NCBI GenBank assembly: GCA_947502145.1
Contig: CANMYO010000002.1
Location: 124,001-188,000 of the forward strand
DNA from: an uncultured Paracoccaceae bacterium
GTDB lineage: Bacteria; Pseudomonadota; Alphaproteobacteria; Rhodobacterales; Rhodobacteraceae
Length of the DNA stretch: 64,000 bases
Direction of reading: 5' to 3'
The notes beneath the pieces are model-generated. The model had not been told where the DNA came from, searched no databases, and saw nothing but the letters and a program-made list of their open reading frames with translations. A program made the position numbers and the translations under genes. Shown here in pieces: positions 26,621 through 33,460 of this stretch (positions are counted from its first letter, which is position 1; the number at the start of each line of letters is the position of its first letter).

Positions 26621-27155
26621 ATTGGGTGCGCTCTGGCAAGGCGCTGTCGGCGCAGGCCGTAAAGTGTTTGAAAATGGCGATGGCGTCTTGGCAGACCTGT
26701 TCGGCAAGCTCACAGTCCGCCGGGATTGACTGCAACTTGTCGCAAAGAGCGCCCCATGCCCCCCGGATCACAGGTTGTCCAAAATAATGGTGGGCGCGTT
26801 TGGAAACGGCAGAGGCCCCCTTGGCCCAGCGTGCAGCCAGAACCTGTGTGCCCAGCCGCGACCCCTCGACCACATAACGCACCGCCAACCGGTCAGGGGC
26901 GCAGGGTACGGCGCGCATCGGTGCCGTTGGCGGGGCGCCCAGAACGGTCAGATCCGCGGCCAGCAATTGTGCTTGAACGGCCGCTTCGGGGCATGTCACC
27001 GCATAGGGCGCAAATCCGTCATAGTTGATCTGCAGGAAAATCCGAAGGTCATCGGGATGGGTCAGATCAAGCTGGGCAAGCCGGTCATCAAGTCCTTGAT
27101 GCGCCTGTCTTGTCTGCAGGCGCAGCATCGCCCTCAGGTTGTTATTTGCAGGCAC
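26613..27155 (-). CDS. bphO: Biliverdin-producing haem oxygenase BphO
   Basis: 180-residue haem oxygenase-like protein. The N-terminal helix LRLQTRQAHQGLDD carries the proximal haem His (H19), and YVVEGSRLGTQVLA is the distal-helix region with the conserved Gly-containing bend. It would cleave haem to biliverdin, the chromophore of the downstream phytochrome. The two genes overlap by 8 bp (ATGCGTGA), so they form one operon. The 145-bp upstream gap is the likely promoter region. Bacterial phytochromes are commonly paired with such an oxygenase, which strengthens the call. Confidence 0.9.
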   Translation of the reverse strand: MPANNNLRAMLRLQTRQAHQGLDDRLAQLDLTHPDDLRIFLQINYDGFAPYAVTCPEAAVQAQLLAADLTVLGAPPTAPMRAVPCAPDRLAVRYVVEGSRLGTQVLAARWAKGASAVSKRAHHYFGQPVIRGAWGALCDKLQSIPADCELAEQVCQDAIAIFKHFTACADSALPERTQYA

Positions 27156-27300
27156 GTATGTTCTCCAGAACTGAAAGCGAATGTCCCGCCTTCAGATCAG
27201 GGCAGGTCGCAGTTGATGAACGTCACCACTTTGGTGTGGCGATAATCACATCGTTCGCAGATCGCATCAAGTCGAGAATTTAGGTATCTTTCATAAGCGC

Positions 27301-27861
27301 TTAGCGCCCAAGTTTCCGCGCAATGCTCTCTGAAAGGCGCAACAGGGCCTGTGCCTGCGCATCAGCGACGGCCGCCGGTTCTGTGCTGGCCAAGGGGATT
27401 GCAATGTCAAACGGCGTTGATGAATTGCGAAAATCAATCCCGTCACCACCGACATAGAATTGCCCGCTCAGGTGGAACTGCCCATCAGCCCGTGCGACCA
27501 TATCCGACACCCGGATGTCGATGTTGACGTCAGGCAGGCCGGGGAAGGGCCACGGCTCCGGTCCGACGGTCGCTGACAGGATCTCATCAAGATGGCTGGC
27601 GATCTTCAGGGTCACCGCCCGGTCGGGCAAATCAGCCCATAGCAACTCTCCGGTTGAGGTGATGACACCAGGGGCGGTTTCGACGGCCAGTTCCTCAGCT
27701 GCGGCATAGGCGGGCAGGGATACGGTCTGCACCAGTGCGGATCCAACCAGAGCGCGCAGTTTCAGATCCGACGTCACCGGTGGATAGGCAATCCGTGTTG
27801 TCGTGCCCGAACAGGCCACAAGAACAGCAAGGGCCAGCGTGCCAATTAATCGTCGTTTCAT
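27301..27861 (-). CDS. pqiC: PqiC-like outer-membrane lipoprotein
   Basis: 186-residue lipoprotein of the ABC-type transport auxiliary (PqiC/YmbA) family. The signal sequence MKRRLIGTLALAVLVAC ends in a lipobox with Cys17. The rest is a soluble domain with family segments such as DLPDRAVTLKIASHLDEIL. It follows pqiB with a 1-bp gap and closes the operon. In Escherichia coli PqiC tethers the PqiB tunnel at the outer membrane, and a similar job is inferred here. Confidence 0.85.
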   Translation of the reverse strand: MKRRLIGTLALAVLVACSGTTTRIAYPPVTSDLKLRALVGSALVQTVSLPAYAAAEELAVETAPGVITSTGELLWADLPDRAVTLKIASHLDEILSATVGPEPWPFPGLPDVNIDIRVSDMVARADGQFHLSGQFYVGGDGIDFRNSSTPFDIAIPLASTEPAAVADAQAQALLRLSESIARKLGR

Positions 27862-27862
27862 A

Positions 27863-30301
27863 TCAGCGCCCTGTCAGCAAGGAATTGGGGTTGCGTTGGA
27901 TCGCCCGCGCCAGCGCAGACACGGCGTCAGCGGCCTCCTGGATGTCACGCAGGGTCGAAAGCGTTTCAGCGTTGAAGCGAGACCGTTCGCCAAAAGACTG
28001 CACCACCGCGTCGGTCTGCGCAACCAGCGCCGTTGCGCGGGCCGACAGGGCCGGCAGCGATGCGGCGGCCTCTTCGATGGCGCGCGCGGCATCCGCGGCA
28101 GAGGCAAGGGCCGCATTCACGTTCTCCACTGCGCCGCCTTCGCGCACGTCCGCGAGGAACAACGCCATTTCATCCAGCGCACTGGCCAGCGACGCAGGCA
28201 AATCCCGGGTTTCGTCTGCCGCGACCAACGCGTTGATGCTGTTCAGTGTCGCGGTGGCCTCGGCCACAAGGGTATCAAGCTCCAGCGCGTTGGTCTTGGC
28301 GGCAAGCGATTCCAGTTCGGCGGTGATGCCCGGCAGGTTGGCCGAGGCGGTTTCAATGCTGGCGGCTGCGTTGTTGGCACTGTTGACCGCAGCGGCCAAT
28401 TGGGCGCTGATGTCGGCCTCATCCAGAGCTGTGATAATTCCGTTCAGCCGCGTCACGACACCGCGCAGTTCTGCAGGCATGGCAGCAATATCCTCTGATG
28501 CGATCAGGGTGCGTCCTTCTTCGATCAGCGCGGTCAGCGCAGCAGGGGCCTGCGTGAATCCTTCCGAGACGATCAGCGCCTCGATACCATCCAGCGTTGC
28601 CGTGGCCTCTGTGACCAGCCCTTCAAGCTCCAGCGCAAGCGTTTTTTGCAAAAGTGCGTCGACCTGTTCCGTCAGCCCTGGCAACGCGGCAGAGGCGGTC
28701 TCGAGGTTCGTCATCGCAGTGCCTGCGCTGTCAACGACGGTGCCGATACGTGCCACAAGGTCCGCCTGTTCTGCGCCCGAGACGATCGCGTCCAGGTCGG
28801 CGACAATCGCGCGCAGTTCGGCAGGAATCGCCTGCACGTCGTCTGACCCGACCAGTGCGCGGGCCTCCTGCAGCAGCGCGACAACCTCGTCGGGTGCGCT
28901 GCGTATGCCCTCGCTGCGGACAACCTGCTCAACACTGTCCATCAGATCAACGGCGCCTGACATCAGCTCTTCGATGGGCAGGGCATTGATCCGCGCCAGC
29001 ACGCTTTGCGCCTCGTCCGCGACATCGGTGATGGCATTATCGGTCGTTGGAATGATCGGGTAGGGGTCACCGCCAAGGTCGACGAAATTCGCCATGCTGT
29101 CAGGGACTTCCAAAAGCTGCACGTTCAGCGCGCCGGACAGGATATTGCCCGTGACAAGGCGCGCGCGCAAGCTGCGCTGGCGCACCAGATCGGCAATGAA
29201 TGCCAATGCTTCGTCCGGTGTGGCTTCCTCACCCAGGCCAAGCCGCCCCGGTTCAATCGCCAGAACCGTGCGCAACTGCACCATCGGGCCTTCATCTGAA
29301 TCAACCGCAACCGCGCCTAGGTCGATCACCTCGCCAATGCGGATGCCCTGGAACCTGACCTCAGACCCGACCGCAAGCCCGTTCACCGACCCGTCAAACA
29401 GCACGGACATCGTCAGGCGCGGCAGATCGGGGTCATTGAACAGGCTGCTGCGCGCGGTCTGTTCATCGTCAAACAGATCAAAGATCTGCCCATCCCGCAC
29501 CGCACGTCCGCCCGAAACGACCGTGTCAAATGCGATCCCGCCTTCAATCAGCGAGGCGATCGAACTGACATCCAGATCAAGCCCGTTGGCCCCAAGCGAC
29601 ACACTGAACCCCGACGTATCCCAGAACCGGGTATTGGTCGTGATCCGGCGGTCATAGGGGCTTTCGATAAAGGCCGACACTGTAACCGTGCGACCATCAA
29701 ACGCCAGCCGCGGGGTTTCAAGATATCCGACCTGGATCCCCTTGTGCAGGATCGGGGCGCCGGTGGTCAACGAACTGCCGTCTGTCGTGCGTAACACAAT
29801 CTCTGTGCCGCGCTGACCAGCACGGGTCAGGGGCGGCTCCTCAAGCCCGACAAACTCGAACTGCTGGACCTGTGGATCGGTGTTCCAGTTGCCTTCGATA
29901 TAGACGCCCGACAGCACGGTATCGAGCCCGGAAATCCCGCGCACTGACACGTTTGGTCGCACCACCCAGAACTGCGCATCCGCATCCAGAAATGGCGCGA
30001 CCGTTTGGTCGATACGGGCCGTGACAATGACAACATCCAGCCCTTCCGCGAACTTCACGCCCTCAACCCGCCCCACGGTGACATCCCGATATCGGATTTC
30101 GGTTTCTTCCGCTTTGATGCCAGAGGCGTTCTCAAAGTAGATTTCAATTTCTGTGCCCTGGTTGGCGTAGTTCTGAAAAGCCACAAACAGCGACACGGCC
30201 AGCGCGATCAGCGGCACAAGCCAGACCAGCGACAGCCGGCCGATCAGGCTGCGCTGACCGCGCCGGACGTCAAGCGGTTGAGGTTCGGAAGTCTCGCTCA
30301 T
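27863..30301 (-). CDS. pqiB: PqiB-like MCE-domain protein (intermembrane lipid transport)
   Basis: 812-residue membrane-anchored periplasmic protein. One N-terminal helix (about residues 21-43) is followed by three MCE/MlaD domains (about 44-150, 160-270, 290-400), each with the family pattern of a Gly-rich strand (VTVGRVEGVKF, IQVGYLET, IRIGEVIDLG). Residues 425-812 form a long Ala/Leu-rich helical region containing a 116-residue tandem repeat, longer than the coiled coil of Escherichia coli PqiB (about 546 residues in total). MCE rings with a helical needle conduct lipids across the periplasm. It overlaps the upstream pqiA-type gene as ATGA. Confidence 0.93.
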   Translation of the reverse strand: MSETSEPQPLDVRRGQRSLIGRLSLVWLVPLIALAVSLFVAFQNYANQGTEIEIYFENASGIKAEETEIRYRDVTVGRVEGVKFAEGLDVVIVTARIDQTVAPFLDADAQFWVVRPNVSVRGISGLDTVLSGVYIEGNWNTDPQVQQFEFVGLEEPPLTRAGQRGTEIVLRTTDGSSLTTGAPILHKGIQVGYLETPRLAFDGRTVTVSAFIESPYDRRITTNTRFWDTSGFSVSLGANGLDLDVSSIASLIEGGIAFDTVVSGGRAVRDGQIFDLFDDEQTARSSLFNDPDLPRLTMSVLFDGSVNGLAVGSEVRFQGIRIGEVIDLGAVAVDSDEGPMVQLRTVLAIEPGRLGLGEEATPDEALAFIADLVRQRSLRARLVTGNILSGALNVQLLEVPDSMANFVDLGGDPYPIIPTTDNAITDVADEAQSVLARINALPIEELMSGAVDLMDSVEQVVRSEGIRSAPDEVVALLQEARALVGSDDVQAIPAELRAIVADLDAIVSGAEQADLVARIGTVVDSAGTAMTNLETASAALPGLTEQVDALLQKTLALELEGLVTEATATLDGIEALIVSEGFTQAPAALTALIEEGRTLIASEDIAAMPAELRGVVTRLNGIITALDEADISAQLAAAVNSANNAAASIETASANLPGITAELESLAAKTNALELDTLVAEATATLNSINALVAADETRDLPASLASALDEMALFLADVREGGAVENVNAALASAADAARAIEEAAASLPALSARATALVAQTDAVVQSFGERSRFNAETLSTLRDIQEAADAVSALARAIQRNPNSLLTGR
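27866..28915 (-). repeat. Tandem 116-residue helical repeat in the PqiB C-terminus
   Basis: Residue 463 starts SEGIRSAP and residue 579 starts SEGFTQAP, exactly 116 residues (348 bp) later. The two copies match through AIPAELRAIV / AMPAELRGVV, AGTAMTNLETASAALPG / NAAASIETASANLPG and LVTEATATLDGIEALIV / LVAEATATLNSINALVA. A third, shorter copy starts near residue 695. This shows that the helical needle grew by duplication. Confidence 0.85.
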
Positions 30302-30924
30302 GCAGGGGTCCTGTCCGCGTCCCAGATTAGTCGCGCATCAAAACTCTGCGCCGATAACATGGTGAATATCACCGACAGCGCAAAGCTGACAGCGGCAATT
30401 CCCGGGTTGACCGTTGCCACGGTGTTCAGTTGCACGAGTGCTGACAGGATTGCGACGACAAAGACGTCAATCATCGACCAGCGACCGATAAATTCAACAA
30501 TATCATATAGTTTGTGCCGGTTGTGCATGTTGATTTCAGACCGCAGCTGCACGCTCAGCGCAAGGTAGGTGATCGCGATGAACTTGCCCACCGGGATCAG
30601 GATCGATGCGACAAACACAATCGCGGCGATTCCGTAGTTGTCGTGATGCACGAGTTCGACGACGCCCCCCAAAATGGTGGATTCGCTCTTGTCGACCAGC
30701 GTGCTGGTCTTCAGCATCGGGTAAAGGTTGGCCGGGATAAAGGTAATGATCCCCGCAATCAGCCAGGCCCAGACCTTTTGCAGACTTTGTTCATCGCGAC
30801 TGCGCAATCGACCATGGCAGCGCTTGCAGGTCTTAGCGCCGCAGTCATGGACTTGTCCGCAGCGTCGGCAGGCGACATAACCTGCTTCGCGGGCTGTGGT
30901 CAGCCGTTGTCCAGTGCTTCCCAT
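30298..30924 (-). CDS. pqiA: PqiA-family inner-membrane protein (second copy)
   Basis: 208-residue protein of the paraquat-inducible protein A family. The N-terminus holds a zinc-ribbon-like pair of Cys motifs (CRRCGQVHDC, then CKRCHGRL), followed by four membrane helices. The first 25 bp overlap the preceding pqiA-like gene in another frame. In Escherichia coli a single PqiA carries two such units; here they are two separate proteins, so the pair presumably forms the inner-membrane base for the PqiB needle. Confidence 0.9.
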   Translation of the reverse strand: MGSTGQRLTTAREAGYVACRRCGQVHDCGAKTCKRCHGRLRSRDEQSLQKVWAWLIAGIITFIPANLYPMLKTSTLVDKSESTILGGVVELVHHDNYGIAAIVFVASILIPVGKFIAITYLALSVQLRSEINMHNRHKLYDIVEFIGRWSMIDVFVVAILSALVQLNTVATVNPGIAAVSFALSVIFTMLSAQSFDARLIWDADRTPA

Positions 30925-31520
30925 ATCGCATACCGATTCATCATTTGATCCTTGAGCACGGTGATCACCACAAGCCCGGCAAAAGCCCAGAACGCAGGGC
31001 CAACGGTGACCGTGGCAAGGCCTGCCACCTTGATCAGCGCCACCGTGACACCAACCATGAAAATTTCGCCCATCGCCCAGGGGCGCAGGGCTTCGGCCAA
31101 CCCAAATGCGGCCTTTGCGCCGCTATGCGGTCGCCCGCCCCGTGCCAGCGGGCCAAGTGCGTAGATTATCGCGCCCAGCCGTAGCAGCGGCAGAATGATA
31201 ATGAACAGCGCCACCAGAATCGCCAGCGGAAAGGCCAGCCCGGTATTAAACGCCATGATCGCATTGATCACGCTGGTCGCGTTGTGATTGCCCGCAACGT
31301 CCAGATCCAGAAACGGAAAGCTGATTGCGGCCAGCATTAGCACGAAGGCCGTCAATGCCAGGCTGATCACCCGCGCCATTGCCTGCGGCTGAGCGGTCAA
31401 AAGCACGGCATGGCAGCGTTGGCAGGCCGCGGTTGCGCCATCGGGTAGGACCTCGGCCCGGTGCAACGTATCGCAATGCGGACATGCGATCAGGGCATCA
31501 AGGGTGTCTTGTGACGTCAA
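30900..31520 (-). CDS. pqiA: PqiA-family inner-membrane protein (first copy)
   Basis: 206-residue PqiA-family protein and first gene of the pqi operon. A zinc-ribbon-like N-terminus (CPHCDTLHRAE, then CQRCHAVLL) precedes four membrane helices; the FPFLDLDVAGNHN segment is characteristic of the family. It overlaps the second copy by 25 bp, implying coupled translation. The 139 bp upstream (31521-31659) should contain the operon promoter; I see no clear operator there. Confidence 0.9.
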   Translation of the reverse strand: MTSQDTLDALIACPHCDTLHRAEVLPDGATAACQRCHAVLLTAQPQAMARVISLALTAFVLMLAAISFPFLDLDVAGNHNATSVINAIMAFNTGLAFPLAILVALFIIILPLLRLGAIIYALGPLARGGRPHSGAKAAFGLAEALRPWAMGEIFMVGVTVALIKVAGLATVTVGPAFWAFAGLVVITVLKDQMMNRYAIWEALDNG

Positions 31521-31659
31521 GGCGCAAATCCGAATGAACGCCGGTCACAGTGCCGGCAGGCTCAATATAGGGCTTTGCTGCACCAGCTACAAAGGGGGCG
31601 GCGCAAATCAATGAGGTTCGGGTAAAATGATGTGAAAGCGCCGCTTTGAATGGCAATCC

Positions 31660-32295
31660 TCAGTCACTTTCACCCAGAATGATATCGCAGGGCAAGGCCT
31701 TGGCAATGACCCGCTCAGCGTTGGGGATGTCATTGCTTTCGGCCCGTCGGGTGGCAACTGCGCGGGAATAATTCAACGACAGCCAGCGCTGGATCAGCCG
31801 CGAGCGTAACTGCGGCATCGGCGTATCAACGCGCGCCGTCAGGTCCCATAGCGGGGCAAGGAACTCCCATGGGGCCTCTTCGAACATCAGGTAGTTGCCC
31901 TCCACGATCACCACCTGGCAATTGGCCGGCACGCAGATGGCTGCCGCGACTGACAGGTCGCGCGCGCGGTCAAATGCCGGGGCAAATACTTCAACATTCT
32001 CTTTCAAACGATTGACAAGGTTGATGAAACCAATGGCGTCGAATGTCTCGGGCGCGCCCTTGCGGGGGTATAGGCCCCGCGCTTCGAGGATCGCGTTGTC
32101 CAGGTGGAACCCATCCATCGGGACCACAACCGTCGCCACCTTCTGCAGGTTCAGCCGCCGCGCCAGTTCGCCGGCAAGCGTAGACTTTCCACTTGCCGGT
32201 GCGCCAACGACGCCCACCAGAACGCGGTCCTGGGTTGCGCATAATTCGTGCACACGCTCTGCCAGCGTGTTGACGTGCATTGTGATGTCTTGCAC
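31660..32295 (-). CDS. P-loop nucleoside/fructose kinase-like protein
   Basis: 211-residue phosphoribulokinase/uridine-kinase-like P-loop protein. Walker A is GVVGAPASGKSTLAGELA near residue 28; VPMDGFHLDN matches the substrate-binding segment of this family (pantothenate kinase and YggC/FrcK relatives), and VIVEGNYLMFEE is the Walker B-like strand. The start is a GTG at 32295; the ATG at 32280 is an alternative. It stands alone, divergent from the YihY-family gene. The acceptor (sugar or nucleoside) is not resolved. Confidence 0.85.
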   Translation of the reverse strand: MQDITMHVNTLAERVHELCATQDRVLVGVVGAPASGKSTLAGELARRLNLQKVATVVVPMDGFHLDNAILEARGLYPRKGAPETFDAIGFINLVNRLKENVEVFAPAFDRARDLSVAAAICVPANCQVVIVEGNYLMFEEAPWEFLAPLWDLTARVDTPMPQLRSRLIQRWLSLNYSRAVATRRAESNDIPNAERVIAKALPCDIILGESD

Positions 32296-32428
32296 CTGTA
32301 ACCTGCTTTTGTTGTTCGTCTTTTTTCCAACGCTATCCAGCGTTATCCCCCCGTGCGAGTCGAAAATGATTCAACTGTGAAATTGGGCAAACCTTGGCGC
32401 GGCGGCGCAACTGCCCTAGCTTACCGGA

Positions 32429-33307
32429 ATGACGACTATGCCCCCTGATCCCCCCAAGGCTTGGTATCTGCGCCTGTGGCGACTGCTATATAGTGTCTGG
32501 AACACGGCCAGCGACCGGCACATCGGGTTGATCGCTGCAGGTGTTGCATTTTTCGGCATTTTTGCAATTTTCCCCGCGATCACGGCCATTATCGCGATAT
32601 TCGGGCTCTTGGCGGACCCGGTTGTCGTGGTGCAGCAGCTGGAACTGATGCGCGACATCATTCCCGAACAGACCTATCTCTTGTTTGTCGGTCAGATGGG
32701 GCGGCTTCTTGCGGCGCGCACGGATGCGCTGGGGCTGGCGACGCTGATTTCGATTCTGTTGGCGTTCTGGGCTAGCCGAGCAGGGGTCGCAGCACTGATG
32801 GGCGGACTGAATGCAATTGCCGGACGACCGGCGCGGCATTGGTTCAAGCAGATTGTCGTCGCCTTGACGCTGACCTTCTGTCTTGTTGCGCTTGCAGTCG
32901 TTGCGATGATGGCGGTGATCGTCGCGCCAATCGTGCTGGCCTTTGCGCCGCTTGGCGACACCAGCGTGTTGGTGCTTGAAGGCGTGCGTTGGTGTGTGGC
33001 GCTCTTTGTGCTCTTTTCCGCGCTCAGCCTGCTGTATCGTTTTGGTCCCAACCAGCGCGGCGCGCGCATCCGGTGGTTCACGGTTGGGGCGGTCACTGTT
33101 GTTGTGCTGTGGATCGGCGCCTCTGCAGGGCTCTCCTACTACCTGGGAAACTTTGCCAGTTATAACGAGGTCTACGGATCGCTTGGCGCGGTCATCGGGA
33201 TGCTGTTGTGGCTTTACCTTACGGCATATCTGATCCTGCTGGGCGCGGCGCTGAACCTCGAGGTGCACGGAAAAGTCGCCGGAGATTCCGATCCCGCCGC
33301 CGAATAG
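32429..33307 (+). CDS. YihY/UPF0761 family inner-membrane protein
   Basis: 292-residue integral membrane protein with about six helices. Family features include IGLIAAGVAFFGIFAIFP after a short cytoplasmic N-terminus, FWASRAGVAALMGGLNAIAG in the middle, and GSLGAVIGMLLWLYLTAYLILLGA near the end. The family was once mislabelled ribonuclease BN; its function is unknown and a transporter role is only a suggestion. Single gene with its own 133-bp upstream gap. Confidence 0.9.
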   Translation: MTTMPPDPPKAWYLRLWRLLYSVWNTASDRHIGLIAAGVAFFGIFAIFPAITAIIAIFGLLADPVVVVQQLELMRDIIPEQTYLLFVGQMGRLLAARTDALGLATLISILLAFWASRAGVAALMGGLNAIAGRPARHWFKQIVVALTLTFCLVALAVVAMMAVIVAPIVLAFAPLGDTSVLVLEGVRWCVALFVLFSALSLLYRFGPNQRGARIRWFTVGAVTVVVLWIGASAGLSYYLGNFASYNEVYGSLGAVIGMLLWLYLTAYLILLGAALNLEVHGKVAGDSDPAAE

Positions 33308-33460
33308 GGTCAGTTTCACCAAATGTGTCACAAATAGGGCGCAACTTTGGCGATTTTCCCCCGAAATTTTTCTAGAAATAGTGATTCGGACCAGATACGG
33401 TAGTCGCAATCAAAATGGACACAGCCCCATGATGGGCGTGCAAAGAGGCGGAGCAGTATT

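Noticed and set aside
27735-29063. Long + strand open frame (442 codons) opposite pqiB
   Set aside because: It is antisense to a confident MCE-domain gene, Ser/Ala-rich from codon complementarity, and has no family features.
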